Assembly: GCA_036867785.1 (NCBI GenBank)
Contig: CP145411.1
Location: forward strand, 1,550,001-1,614,000
Direction: 5' to 3'
Length of the DNA stretch: 64,000 nucleotides
Source: Plasmodiophora brassicae
Taxonomy: Eukaryota; Endomyxa: Phytomyxea; Phytomyxea; Plasmodiophorida
Below the pieces are notes generated by a model, which was not told the origin of the DNA, ran no database searches, and saw nothing but the letters and a program-made list of their open reading frames with translations. A program made the translations under genes and the position numbers. Below are positions 32,758-46,000 of this stretch, piece by piece (position 1 is the first letter of the stretch; every line of letters starts with the position of its first letter).

Positions 32758-33725
32758 ATGGAATTCGAGTTCGTCGTTCAAATCGCCTCAGCTGTGTCCG
32801 CACCACTGGTGTCGGTACAATTCGCCCTGCTTGTTTGCGTTTCTGTCACAGTCTGGAGAACGGGCCTGCGCCAGGCCACCGGCGTGCTCAGGTGCCAGTT
32901 CGGGGCGTCGCTGTTTGCCACAATCTCCTCTACGAGCATTCTCCTACAGTACTCGGTACCTTGGACGCCCGATATGAACCCGCTATGGTGTGAACTGAAC
33001 AGCAGGGCCACACCATTTTTCTGTACGAACTCCAGTGGCACGGCCAACGACATCGTGTCTGATACGTTCTGCTCGCAGATGCATGGGAGTTCACGTTCGT
33101 GCTCCAATTCCTGCTTGAACGACTGAAGTGTGTCCAGCCGGACGCTGCCCAATCACTGGTCGTCAAGGTGTTGCAACTCGGCATTATCGGTATCATCCCT
33201 GTGGCATTCGGCATTATGCCCGTCATACGTGGGACGATGGTCTTCCCTGGTGCCGTGTGCATTGCGTCAGCGCCCACGTCAGTATTTGCTCTATTTGACA
33301 CGGCTTCAATCGCTGTCAGCGGAATCCTGATATCGAGGTTCCATTGGGCGGTCGTCGAAGTGTCCAGACGACGTCGTGAATTACAGCCAGTGACCAACAA
33401 TACCGGTTATTCGCCCGAATCGCTCTACAGGATGGCTACCAGGAACGCGGTGTCGTCCATTGTAGCGATGAGTTGCACGGTTACGACGTTCACCATCTAT
33501 CTGGTCGTCAACGTCGCCGTTGTGGATCGGCTGACCTCATGGGCCATCCTGGCGGAGCTGTGCGGCCTAATCGACATGCTCGTCAACGTGCTGGTACTGT
33601 TCATGTGTTCCATCAAATGGATGCCTGCTGAGTTCAGGAACTGTTTTGGGCAATATGTCCAGCGCAAGGGTACACCCAGTCAACAGGTTCAGGCAAATCG
33701 TAGAGTCGCGCCCAGTCTTCATTAA
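32758..33725 (+). CDS. Predicted seven-transmembrane protein, receptor-like
   Basis: Two exons are joined by a 46-nt intron (about 33033-33078) that turns FFCTNS into NAWEFTFVLQFLLERLK. The 307-residue-class product has seven clear hydrophobic spans: SAPLVSVQFALLVCVSVTVW; FGASLFATISSTSILLQYS; WEFTFVLQFLL; VVKVLQLGIIGIIPVAFGIM; SVFALFDTASIAVSGILIS; VSSIVAMSCTVTTFTIYLVV; and WAILAELCGLIDMLVNVLVL. Basic loops (SRRRRELQP) follow span five and the tail is short and polar. The topology fits a G-protein-coupled or other 7TM sensory receptor, but no class-defining motif (DRY, NPxxY) is seen and I cannot name a family. It has a dead divergent paralogue immediately upstream. Confidence 0.6.
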
Positions 33726-34111
33726 AAGGTCTTCTCCCATAGACAATATTGAACACATTGAGACCCGCTCGCTCCAGGTGACCCTATCGTCACGTGACAT
33801 CCACTGCCGCACGCGGAGACAAGGACGAACACGCTTAGCGACGATGTACTACAGGCAATAGGGCCGAATGCACTCGCAATACTGGCGGAAGCCATGACGG
33901 CATTCAGAACAACGCGGTGGCCTCGTGGAGGAACAATCCGACACAGCGCCAAGGAACGAAATAATTTCCAGCCCGTTGAGAGGAACCCTTTCTGTAGGTC
34001 GTTGCCGTTGAGGTTTACTGCAAACTTGTACAGCAAAAACAGGCAGGGCGACACGGCGCAAAACGACGCGTCGCGGCAGTTCGTCGACCGCTGAATGAAA
34101 TTCATTTCGGA
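33726..34111. other. Spacer between 7TM and LIG4 genes
   Basis: A 386-bp interval. On the minus strand a frame from 34104 down to 33722 (MNFIQRSTNCRDASF...) is open for about 127 codons with hydrophobic segments, and its Met lies 7 bp from the LIG4 start. It matches no family I know, so I do not call it as a gene. Confidence 0.3.
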
Positions 34112-37100
34112 ATGACGACGCCGGTGGAGCAGATCGCATGGGCCGACCTGTGTGGCCTGTTCGAGCGGGTGGAGAGGGCGCAGGGGTCGCTCGACAAGCA
34201 GCACGCGTTCGAGGAGTGGTTCGGGGCGCACCCGGCCATGGGCACGGCCGACTGCTACCCGGTCATGCGCCTGGTCGTCCCCAAGTTCGACAAGGACCGC
34301 ACGTATGGCATCAACATCAAGAAGATCGCCGAGCTTTACATCAAGACAAACGTGTGGCCCGACAGCAAGGCTAGACGTCTGATCCATTTCTCCAACGCCA
34401 AGGTCGTCCATAAGAAGGAGGTAGCCCCGCCTTTCGGCTGCCTAAAAGCATGCTGAATAGATCCGTCACTGATTTTGTTGCAGACGGTTGGTAACTTTAC
34501 GAGCGTTCTTGGGCAACTGCTTCGCGAAGAAGGCCTGACGACACCATCGAAACGGACCCTTGGTGACACTAATGGGCTGCTGGATGCGTTGGCGCATTCG
34601 GAGAATCGCGCCGAACGTGAGAAGCTGTGGTACAGCATGCAGGTCGAGGTGCCGAGCGCTATCGAGCACAAGGTCAGATGGAGTGGGGTTGCTCGGAGCA
34701 CGCTATAACAGAACGCCCCCTAGTGGCTGATGCGAGTCGTCTTGAAGGACATGAAACTAGGTATTGGGGAGAACACTATACTACGCGTGTTCCACAAGGA
34801 CGCTGTAGAATGGTACAATATCACCAGCGACCTAAAGACGGGTATGCAGCGTTCAGCGTGTATGGATGGTTCGTCGTCGTGACATTCGATGCATAGTGTG
34901 CAGTAATGCCATTCATCCGGAAATTTCCGGGACCGGTAGCGGATCCACAGAGATTTCGCTATCGTTCGCCGTTCGTCCCATGCTCGCCGCTCGAGTGGAA
35001 TGGGCCGATATCGTTGGGGTAGTTCAAGACTCTCCTCCTGGGGACTGGTCTGTTGAACTTAAGTTTGACGGCGAACGATGCCTGGTCTATAAGAACGGTG
35101 CCGAATTTCGCATGTTTTCTCGGTAGCGGTCTCGTGCGGGCGTCTGTTTGCGTTCGCTGACCGGCATATCATGCAGGAATCAACTCGAGCTGTCTGTGAA
35201 ATATCCCGACTACTTGAGGTCAATGCTTCCCTATTTCAGAGATCGCATCGTAGCGAGATCGTGCATCATCGATGGTGAGCTGTTGGCATGGGACAACGAC
35301 CGAAACGGCTACATGCCTTTTGGCAGCAATCGTCCAGTTGCTTCGGGCTCCATCCCGAATGCCACCCTTTGCTACGTGGCGTTCGACATCATATTGCTTG
35401 ACGACAAGCCTCTTAATAGCTTGGTGAGTTACTGAGTAATACCTGCCGGTGTTTCGTGTCTCTGATCAACGCAGCCGTTAAGAAAGCGCCGGGCAATTCT
35501 GTCGGACGTGATTCCAAATCCGGTGTATAGCATCAGTTCCCAGCGACAACATCGCGTCGTAACTCGTTTGATGTTTCGCAGGCCCCATCGCCTGGAGGTA
35601 TCGTGGAATCGAGAAGTGCAGAAGCCAGACGATATCATGGCGGCACTCGACCTGGCTGTTGAGCAAAAGTGAGTTTGCTGGATCCGACATTATGAATCGT
35701 GGGTTGACGATAGTTCAGCAACGAGGGGCTCGTTTTGAAGAACCTGTCTACCACGTATGAGACGAACCTAAGGGACAAACGGTACTGGATGAAGGTCAAG
35801 GCGGACTACATTCTCGTAAGTGGTTTCTTAGTATTTGTTTGCTGTTCCAGTGAACGATGTTGCAGGGTGATTCTCTCTGCGATACAATGGATGCCGTGTT
35901 AGTCGGTACTGTCATGTGTGTTGGTTCCGCTGATGTGACGGTAATCATCATCATCGCTACAGGCGCATGGCATGGCAAGCGTCACGGTGGCGGTTTAGCG
36001 TCGTTTCTGTTTGCTATTGCCAACGAACGGAATCTGGATGCAGACGGGCATCCGAAGACGTTTTACACGTTGACCAAGGTTAGTGGAGCCGGTTTTCTTT
36101 GTCCCTGTCCATCGTTTCATTTCATGGAAAGGTAGGGTCGGGATACTCGCAAGACGATCTGGCGTTAATCATGGAACACATTGAACCTCACCTGGAGACG
36201 TTTAATCGCGATTCGGTTCCCAGTTGGCTTGAGGTTGGCATTGTATTGCGTTTGGGAGCGGCATTCTAACACCTTCGCGTTAGCAACCTTTGCCTAGTCG
36301 GTTTGAGAATCCCGAAGTTGTCATCGACCCGAAGAAGTCAATCGTAGTCGAAATCAAGGTTCACAGTGGCGCCTCGGGCATTGTCTCTTCAGCGATTGAC
36401 AGCACTGTAGGGATTTGAACTTCGACCTTCGAACCGGTTCTCCTGTGGTTACACTGTGCGGTTCCCGACCATCGTTCGATTACGTCTTGACAAAAACTGG
36501 TTCGACGTGCACACAATTGCAGACCTTCGCCAGGTCGGGGATTCAACGTGATGCTCGTGAACGATATCGTTGACGCCCGTGTACGTAGATGGTGTCAGGT
36601 CCTCAGGGCGGACGTCTGTTCCACAGTGTGCGCCTTCATGTAGGCGAGGACGGTCATGGCGTTCGCAAGAAGGCAAAGAGGGTAGAATGTGGAATACGGT
36701 GAACCTTTCCCCCCTTTTCGCTCAGCGCATCCGATGTTTAGTCCCATCCTGAACCGATACAAGTAATATCTTCTCTGCCTTCGAGTCAGCTCAACGTTAT
36801 AGAAGCCAAGTCGTCGCTGTAGGTCGACGTTCTGATCAGGCAGTTAATGTTCGTTTTACATCTTCGGCTAGGTTTGCTGGCCTAACGTTCCACGTCCGAA
36901 GTTGCACTTCTGAGATGACCACGCAAGACATGTTGAAGTTGTTGAAAGCGAACGGAGGTATGCACCTAATGCGCTTCGTGTATCTGAACTTCTCTCTGAC
37001 GAATTCGGTCAGGCAATATCCAAATGAATCTGACGCAGGATTCAGCCAGCCGGGTCACCTACGTCGTCGCTGGCGACAAGACCGTACAGGTTGCCAACTT

Positions 37101-38143
37101 GATACGACAGGTTGGGCGGCATTGGGGACTCTTGCAGTGGATGGGTCTTTAACCCCATACTAGATGACATGCGAAGAACCGCAGCTCGACGTGGATGTCG
37201 TCACGTTTCAATGGGTTATTGACAGTATTGCTGCGAACCAGTTGCAGTTTCTGCTTCCAAGGTTGCCCCTATTCGGAACCGTCCACTCGTGAACTCTAAT
37301 GATTACCAGATACTACTACCATCTGAGCCAGACCACGCGAGAGAAGCTGTCGTCGCTTATGGATGTCGAGACAGGTGTTGTCTGGGGACACGTTCCTGAT
37401 GCCGGCGAATGCAAGCAGGTTCCTCGGAGTTGGATATCGAGAGCTTACAGGTCTTTCTCACCAGTCAATTAGATTTACGAAACAGTCCGGGAACTCCATC
37501 CCAGAGACGTTCGGCCCCCCATGGGCCTCAAGTACGTCCACGCGCGACGCCTGCTGTCGTTTTCGGTGTGTGCTAAACATCAACGTTGGACGCAGGCGGC
37601 TGCGGTCGGTTGTCGGCGATTGTCTGTACGAGTTACTTTTCACTCCAATGACCATGTTCCGGGACCTTTCTGTCGTGTCTGTCAATCAGTGTTCGAAACC
37701 GGACGTTCATGGATCGCCTTGGTTGGGCATAACAGAATCCGATTATATAGCGCTGTGGCATTGACAAGTCACTGCAGTTGGAAGGTCCGCTCAATCATCG
37801 CCCTTCTGCGTGTGTACTCTGCTACCGTTGCCGACTCTGTCACTTCTGACACATCCCACATCCTCGTCTGCAGCTGCAACGATCTCACAAACCCCTCGTA
37901 TGCGTTGTGGGTTCGGGCAACTCTCGTACGATCACTAAGCAGCTTAATTGTAGCGTCCTGAAAGCAATGAACACGATGCTTTCGACGACCTCCAGGCATC
38001 AGAGGGAATCACTGCACGTGAGTACACGCCAGTGGGTCCTTGAATGCTGCGAAAGGATGCCGCTGGGGACGAAATCGCACATCTTTGATGAGGACTCACA
38101 AGAAGTTTTCCGCGTGCCGGATGTACTCTCGCCGCGAAGATGA
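34112..38143 (+). CDS. LIG4: DNA ligase IV
   Basis: A many-exon ATP-dependent DNA ligase. The N-terminal DNA-binding domain reads ADLCGLFERVERAQGS, YPVMRLVVPKFDKDR and YGINIKKIAELYI, then WLMRVVLKDMKLGIGENTIL after a splice. The adenylation domain has the nucleophile motif VELKFDGERCLVYKNG, DGELLAWDNDR, VAFDIILLDDKPL, EGLVLKNLSTTYETN and YWMKVKADY. The OB domain has GKRHGGGLASFLFAIANERN, VVEIKGFELRPSNRFSCGYTVRFPTI and WFDVHTIADLRQ. Two C-terminal BRCT domains follow: SASRVTYVVAGDKTVQVANLIRQ with DVDVVTFQWVIDSIAANQL, and a second ending RQWVLECCERMPLGTKSHIF. This order is specific to LIG4, which seals double-strand breaks in non-homologous end joining with XRCC4. Exon borders in the BRCT linker (37300-37750) are uncertain. 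Confidence 0.88.
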
Positions 38144-38245
38144 CGACAGCGGAAGTCGACTTATATACTTAACGTTCTTGTTTACATACTTCGTTGATGT
38201 ACAGATTGACTGCATCGTGTACCTCGAAGTGGAACGTGACGCTGT

Positions 38246-41200
38246 TTAGTCCCCATTGGAGCTCGAATCGACGGATATTTCCGCGTCAACGTGAAACGCG
38301 GCGTCGCCAATGGTGGACTCCCTGTAGGAATTCAGGTCCCCGTCCCTTACTGTGTCGCAAACTGTTTCGCAATAGGACTGTTCCTCCTGTACGCGATAAT
38401 CAGCACCTGCGAAGGACTGAACTGTTAACATGGCTACCCAGGTCGCAATGGCACTGTCGTTCTTGTCGCTTGGGTCCCGATCCAAGGTAGCGATCATAAC
38501 AGAGTCGGGAGGCTGTGACGATGTGGAGCCGTTGGCCCTGATGAAGGCGTTGAGGTCAGCCTGGGCGTTAACACGGTCGATGGAGCCGCCAAGGGCTGCC
38601 AGATTGTCGCTCAGCTGCTGCCCATAGAACCTGCCGCCAATGTAAGAATCGGCCAACCGGTGCGAAATGAAGAACCGGCGGACGTTTGGTGCTCGCAGTG
38701 GGTCGTGAAGGCCCATTTCACAGCATTAATGCGAGTAGTATTAATGCTCTGAAGAGTCTGCAAATGGCATTTCACAGTCGCTCCGTGTGTTGAGATCGCC
38801 TCCTTCCAGGCGTTGCTCGCGTGATCAAGCGCTCGCTGCGTCCGGTTCGCAATCTCAATTGCAGAATCCATCCTTGCACGAGCGTTCTTTTGGGGGAGCC
38901 TGCCATGGATCATTGTTGCAATGAATGATTGGCGGCGTTCTGTAGGGCATGTCAACAGGCGCATCAGCGGTACTTGGTGAACATACCTTCTGGCGCTGGC
39001 AAAGATCGTTCCCGTTCCAACGACTTTTCGTGCTTGAGTGTTAGCTTTTCCAAATGCTCGACCGCCTTCTTGTATGACGTAGAGACGTTGTTATACGCCG
39101 TCTCCACGGAGACAGCCTTCTGAACAGCTGTTTGATTCTGAAACGTCCATCAGCTCATTGCTGTGATTTAGCGAGCGCATAGTGTCACCTGCTTGACGAT
39201 ATCAAGTATGTTAGACTTGATAATGCTTTTCTGAATGTAATGTATCAAGCAGATGCATCATTCACGACAGAATACCATTGTAACCTGGCGCCTTAGTGAC
39301 TTTGCGATCTCCTTCATGCGCGAGCTGCGCTCATCGATGGAACTTTGGATGCACTCCATCTAGTTAAGCAGTGTCAGGGGGCATCAGCGAATACGTAGTC
39401 GTACCATACCGTCTTCTGAAAACCAACAAGGCAGTTTGTCAGGGATGAGTAACGGTTGGACTGGTCAATTCCTGCGCTGATGTCGAATGGGTACTTGCGA
39501 AGAATGCGAACAAACGAGTCATCGATAGTGCTCGCTTCCTTTTGTACGTGTCAGCAACATTTAGGCTACACAATGGGTTGGCGTACCTGGAAAATGCTGA
39601 TCAGGAACCGCAATGCAGATACCCCTTTCGAACTCTTCGATCGGACTGCATCAAACGAAGAAACATCAATCTGCTCTCTGAAGTCAACGTCCGCTGCGGA
39701 TTCTGACGATTCCTGTCCTTGACGATTGTGATGAATCTGGAAATTTACGTCAGCGCAAGGAGCCCTGACTGAACATGGGAAAGTGGGTACAGAGTGGATA
39801 AATTCGCGAAGATCCGTTTCTGTGTCAATCGACTGCACCATGCGTTCCAGAGTCTGCATGGATGTGCGGGATGCGTTAGACAGGCTCTGCAGCTGTCGGA
39901 AGAACCCGAATATGATCCTCTTCGTGTCTTCATAGTGCCTCAAAGTGCAGTCCTACAAGAATCCGTCATCACACAGCCGCTCACAGTCGCACCACCTACC
40001 TCAGCTGTCTGTAGGAAGACCATGACGACAGAATCGCTCCTGCGCTGCAAGCTTCCCAGATTCCTTTGTGCAGCGGCGCATTTCGATTGAATATCGAAGA
40101 GCGCGGTTTGCGCTTTAACAAACGCATTGATCTGACAGAAGCGTAAATGACGCTGCCAGCGGACGTCCTCGTGCTTACCCTTGTTTTGAACTGCCTTTGA
40201 TCTGGACAGTCCTTGAATTCAATACATGAGTCCAACTGTGCACGAGCTGACGCCAACGCCGATTGGGCTTGGGATTTCTGCACCACCATACGGGAGACGT
40301 CTTCAGTTAGTTCGGTGATCTGCTTATCCAGGCCATTCTTGGTCCGAGAAAACTGGCTACGCAGCTGTCTACCTTCAGACCTAGGATACAGTAGTATCTA
40401 ATCAGCCGGGTGACATTGGACTGCGTTTTGTCACGTACTGAATGAACTGGAACATCGATATCCCTTTTCGAAGAATTTTCGCCGTTTCTTTGTTCTGCTG
40501 CGCCTCGGCATTGAAGGAATCCAGCAGGGCCAGCCATGACGACTGGATCGCCTCACTGTTGAAGAACTTGGAGGCCGAGGCTTCATGGGATGATACAGCT
40601 TTGCGCATCTGTTTCGAACTCATCTCCATGGCAAGTGCCATGCCCTGGACAAGTATCAGCGCATATGTTCAGGCGAACGCTTGAACACGTAATCACCTCG
40701 ATTGCAGAGCACAGTTGAGAAAGCATGACCTTGTACTTCTGTAGCAAATCCCATGACCGGCGGAAACCGTCCGTGCCCCACCTGTTGCATGATAAGCTGC
40801 TGCACTGGCGCAAACCAGATCCTGCTGTACATATCAACAACGTATGATCGTGGACGATCATTGCACAGGAAGAAGTTCCTGACAATGCCACGAATTTCGT
40901 CGTCCTCATTAAGCGAGGTCTTGCGTGACGCGGGTTCTCCGACGCTAGATATCCTGGATGGCAAGCTGCCATGTTCACTGACTGAATCATCCGAACAGCT
41001 GGCACCTTCGCTGCTTTGTTCTCCGATTGGAGGAGCAATCGTTTCGAAAACGCCCAAGTCCTTCTCTAGCCTGAGGTTGTCGGAAAGAGCATTTTGAAGG
41101 TACGAAGGGTCGCTAAGCGTTTCTCCAATCCAAGAATGCTTCAGCTTGACGAAAGAACGAAGAGTGTCGTGAAGGATGATTAGCCTGTCGAGCCATATCA

Positions 41201-42754
41201 GACAAGGTCATAATCTGCGATGCAGAAGTACCGTTTCTGGTTCAACTGCCGGCACTGAGACAGAATGGGGACGTGGCGACTCACAAACGTTTCGACCAGC
41301 TTCCGATACTGCTCGCTTCTCGTGACGCGCTCGATCTCATTCTCTATGATTTCGTTCTCGAACTCGGCAAGAGCGGAGACTTCCGACACTGTCCTGAAGT
41401 CAGTGGCTACCCCCAGGTAGAGAATCGGTTCGGACCTGAAGATATCGACCGCCTTCTGATTCTGCTCTTATACATTGCGAACCGAGAGAAAATGGATTTT
41501 CTGGCCTCCTTCGCGTCCCGGTTCTTGCCAATACAAGCAATCACTGTATCTTCGGACTGCCGAAGGGATGCCATGAGCTCAAGTGCTTCGGAGAACAGCG
41601 CGTGAATCGCTTTCGTGATTTGTGGGATGTCAACACTAACAAACGCCAAACGGCCAGGCTCAGAGATGGGGCAACCCGACTGACTAAACACGAGTGTGTA
41701 CCTCAGAGGCACGACGCATTCTTGGCGAAAGTTGGCTAACAGAGAGCCCCAGTTGTCCATGTCCGACGCCGTACGAAGCTGCAGCAGACCCCACATTTGC
41801 TGAGCAGTAAACAGGACAGTGTTCCCGGGCGTCGGCGAGGAGAAGGAACATGCACTCGCTGCATTTGCGTACTGCGATGAGGTCGTCTCCAGCATGGCTT
41901 GGAATGCGCAAGCAAAATCAGCACCCTGGACATCAACGTAAGCAGCCGAGCGACGAGAGGAATGGTTTCTTCCCAAGCTCACATTCTGCGCCAGGTCGTC
42001 CAAAGCGTCCGACTTAGCCTTCAGGTCAGACAGCATGGATCCGAATCTGTTAACCTTGCCGGATAGGTCGTTGACGACGCCAACGATAGGGTCGCGTCGC
42101 AGACCCTGGAACTGTTCAGTGGCAGTCGCCTCTGAGCGATTGCTCAACTTCCGATCCAGGGGCGCTGGGCCGAACGGCTCTAGGCTTGAAGGCTCCGGTT
42201 TCAAGGACGTCCGTTCGCTACCAGATTTCGACGCCAACGGGTGGAACGCAGGCAGGATCGATGCCGCACCTGGCTGCAAATCCTGTTGGTCTTTCTCGGG
42301 CGCGTTCTGGCACTGGATCGGTTCTATGTCCAAGGGTCAACTGTCGTAAAGAAGCGTCACGGGAAGCGCTGCTAGAACCTTTCTTCGAATGGGCGTCGTT
42401 AACAGGTCCACTGGTTTCTTCGCCGTTGGTCATATCCATTGCGTCAATCTCGTTGTCGAGCTGTTCGTCGATCTCATTCCGGTCCGACCGGTGCACGATC
42501 GTGTCCTCCAACCAGTCATGCTGCGATGGCACGTCGGACGCTGCATCCGACAGCATCTCGCCGATCGTCTCGACCTTGCTGACCGGGGAATCTGGATAAC
42601 GAGGCCACTGGGCCGCTCGCTGCTGCTGCTGCTGCTGCTGCATCTCTTCCAGTTTGCCGGGCGTCGCCACCATCGTCTCGAATATCAACTGCTTCAGCCC
42701 AGTCAGGTTCGACGAGTGTCGAGGCGTTGGCGGCGCCGGCAGGTCGAATAGCAT
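38246..42754 (-). CDS. F-BAR/BAR-like membrane-curvature coiled-coil protein
   Basis: The N-terminus MLFDLPAPPTPRHSSNLTGLK leads through a poly-Gln stretch (CTG repeat at 42620-42641) and Ser/Pro-rich disordered sequence to helical blocks interrupted by about 15 short introns. The C-terminal helices KAVSVETAYNNVSTSYKKAVEHLEKL, SAIEIANRTQRALDHASNAWKEAIS and LQTLQSINTTRINAVKWAF resemble the last helices of F-BAR domains. An earlier set (MDNWGSLLANFRQECVVPLR, DIPQITKAIHALFSEALELMASLRQ, EARKSIFSRF) has the W-x-pL and long-helix pattern of another BAR-like unit. So two BAR-type modules may be present. No SH3, PH, RhoGAP or muHD is identified. The gene converges on LIG4 with 102 bp between stops. 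The exon map is incomplete. Confidence 0.4.
42620..42641 (-). repeat. CAG/CTG trinucleotide repeat encoding poly-Gln
   Basis: About seven consecutive CTG units (CAG on the coding minus strand) give the MQQQQQQQ tract in the N-terminal region of the F-BAR-like gene. Confidence 0.85.
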
Positions 42755-43066
42755 CCACAGATGCGCGTCCCCGCCCCCAACTCAACCCTGGCTCCCACAC
42801 CCACTTATGACTGTGACCCCGGCCGGCTGTGGGGTCACCCAGACCCACTGACGTTGCCCAGTCATTTTGGTGTTACAGACCCGCCCCCTCAAAAGTCGGC
42901 CCCAGGTTGGGGAAATTCGGCAGAGAACGACGGTCGTTTTTGCGCGCTGGGCTGGGGGCAGTGCCGCAGTGACGAATCTTCGACATCGCAAAACGAACCG
43001 AACACAGCATCGATGGCGACGCGACGTTCACAGACAACACATGACAATGGGAAACAGCGAACGCGT
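42755..43066. other. Spacer between SPAG17-like and F-BAR-like genes
   Basis: A 312-bp stretch between the stop of the SPAG17-like gene and the start of the F-BAR-like gene, both on minus. It is GC-rich with short direct repeats of ccccaactc/ccccaggttgggg type. It should hold the F-BAR gene promoter. No exon is seen. Confidence 0.35.
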
Positions 43067-46000
43067 TTACAAAGAGACGCGTTCCGGTTCTTGTTTCTTG
43101 GGGGCCTGGTGGCGCTTGATGACGTCCTGGCGGCGTCCCCGGCAATGCAGGCGAACATGTCGTGCCAGTTGCACGACGTCGCCTTCGTTGACGACAGAGG
43201 CCGACACGGGAACCGTAACGTTCTCGAGCTCGGTCCGGAACGTGATCGACGACACGAATGACCCTTTGGAGGACGCGTATAGTTCGACCTCGACACGGGA
43301 CGACATGCCGGGTGCTAGTGGCCCTGGCGTACGTACCACCCGAATACAAGCGTCATCGGCAACGTTGTCAATCGCGAATCGACCCGCCTCCAGGCCCACG
43401 TTCGTGACGCGTAACGCCAGGCGATAGGTATTGCCGACGGCGACTGCCCCGAAGAACGCTTCGGCAGGTTCGATGCGCATGAGGGCATACGCCACGAGTG
43501 TAGACGGGTTCCCGACTAGGGACCGACTGATCTCGCCACGGTACGCGGCCGCTTTGATCGTCGCTGACGTCCGCAAGCGTCGCCGGGCGCTCGCCTCCCG
43601 CTGAGCGAACGATTCCGGGCTGGGAGATCGTGCGATCATCGTTGTTTGCTTTGCAGGCTGTGGTGATGGCGATACGGATGGCGACAGCTCAACGAGCTTG
43701 ACGGCTGCTGCCGTATCCACGCGTCCTGGCTCGATGGCAGGTGGCGCCTGCTCGCTGCCAACGTTCATGCAAAGGCGCTGCAGGCGATACGATTCGGCGG
43801 TCAGCGCGTCCAAGGCATCCTTGAACGCACCCAGGTCGTGCTCGATCCCGAACGTCTGCGTCTCCGGGATGGCTTGCAACCCAAGTGCCTCGAGGATACG
43901 ACCAGCATTCGCCTCTAGTCGAGCACAGGACGCCAGCAGACCTGAGTAGGGTGCCCTATGTTTACCATTAGCAACTCACTGCGAGAAACTGGAATCTGTC
44001 CCCATACTTGCTCAAATCGATGAGGTGAAGGTTCTCGGTGGAGGTATCATTGGACGGCTCTAGGACGCGGGAGAGGAGCAAAGCGAACTCGTCGAGGGCC
44101 TGAAGGACGGTGATTTGCTCTGTGGTGCTGATGCTGGTATCAGTCATGCGTCGTTCGCCACCACGGCCCGAGCGTGCCGTCAATCGCTGAACGGCTTTCT
44201 GCGTGTCGAACGCCCTGGATACCGCCGGATCGTTGAAGTATCCGACGTTCAGTGTACCTTCGTCGTCCACATCGCGGTGAACGGAGCGCGGTCTACCACC
44301 TCTTCGCCCTTCCGCTGGAACATCCTTCTGCACAGTCGACTCGTTCTGTTGCTACTGTTAAGACTGTGGGTTCCGCAACGAAACATGTAGACCTGGGAAT
44401 GCGATGACGGTTCGTTCGCAGCTGCACGTCGATCGAGAATGGCACGCTGGAGTTGGCGTTGTTCCTCGACTTCATAAGCAGATCGGTCCTCCACAACGGT
44501 GGCGTAGAGCTCGTCGTTGGCCTCGTCACGAGTGCGTTTGTCGCGCCAGGCCTGCAGGTCGCTGAGCGCCCGACTGTCATTTGATTCAGAATGTGTCTTG
44601 TGCAAAGCAACGACAGGAGAACCTCATTTCATCGTTGGACAGAGGCGCGTGTTCGACCAAGGCACGTGCGATAATATATGGAGATGGTACGTGGTCGTCA
44701 TTGGATTCAAGAACGGTGGAACACCCGGCTCCTGTTGAATCGTTTGTGAGAATACGACCTGCGTTAGTCCTCAGCCGTACCTCCGCGAATAATGTTCGGG
44801 ATCTCCATTGCCATCGTAAACTTTCGGCGTCTGGTGACCGGTTGATGGGTAATGAACGTTTTCGGTGCGACGTTGCCCTCGCCAGGCCGTACAATGATCT
44901 GACCAGCGATTAGCTCCGCAATGCGCCCACAGATGATCAAGCTGAACCTGAGGGTCCAGGACCACAACGTCTTGGGTTCGGGCGGCGTCGCTCTGTAGGC
45001 GAACGACATCGGTTTGTCTTAGGTATTCCGTACCGGAACCTTTCGCACGTAACAAGAACGCTCGTGGTTCGATGGGATCCTGTGGCAAATATTAAGTCTC
45101 GGCGTACGAGCTAGAAATGGTGTGCGTACCTCGGGTCCTGCATAGTACTGAACGGGAATCGGGTCTTTCTCTTCTGACCCAGGAATAACGTTATTTGATT
45201 CCATGCGTAGCTTCCTAGAGAATGTCCCGTCGTGGCTCAACATGAAGTAGTTGTCGTCAGCGTCCAGCGTGCTCAAACGACCGCCGTCATAGGTGTAGCA
45301 CCGTGCGATCCGATCCTGTTGTACAATCTTGAGTCCTTCGGATGAACCGGGCTACCCGACGATAGAGGTAACCTGTGTGCGCCATTGCTCTGGCAAGGTG
45401 AACTCCCCGCCGGGGCAGATGATCGTCCTGGACGATGTCGCCACGATACGTATGTTGTCAATCGGGTTCGAGCAGGACATGGTACCGGCCGACAGGTCCA
45501 GTGACACAGTCGCCTGCTGCTCGGCGATGACCTCAACCGCAACTGGCAAGGAGTTGCTTAACAAAACGCTGAAATGCTGATCGATTGCCTTACCTGGACC
45601 ACGCTCGCCTTGTTTGATAATAACGTTGCCCGCGAATGGCGTCTCGATGCGCGTGATACCCTTCTCGAACACGAACCGGGTGCTGTCGGGGAACACGATC
45701 ACCCGGTTGCCGCTTACATAATCGATCGTCATCACGCCATCAGCCCGCGTCGTGATAACTGCTGACGATTCTGGGTCCGTCTGAGACACGACCGCAACGT
45801 TTTCAGCGTCTTTGTCAACGGAGGACAGAAAGGATCCATCTGGAGCCGTGCTCGTCCAGGTTGAATTGCGACTGTATCGTGTTAGGCGCCCATCGGTACC
45901 GTACACGTCAACGGTTCCGTCTGCATGTTTCAGCACGACGTGTCCATCCGTATGGATCACGCGATAGAAGTCGCTAGTGGGGCTCTGGCGACAGGTGACG

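Noticed and set aside
33722-34104. Minus-strand frame MNFIQRSTNC... with hydrophobic segments
   Set aside because: No family similarity, its start is 7 bp from the LIG4 start, and part of it is antisense to the 7TM tail. Not enough support for a gene.
36395-36440. tRNA T-arm-like string gggatttgaacttcgacc
   Set aside because: It is explained by a LIG4 exon (GFELRPSNRFSCGYTVRFP) and does not fold as a tRNA.
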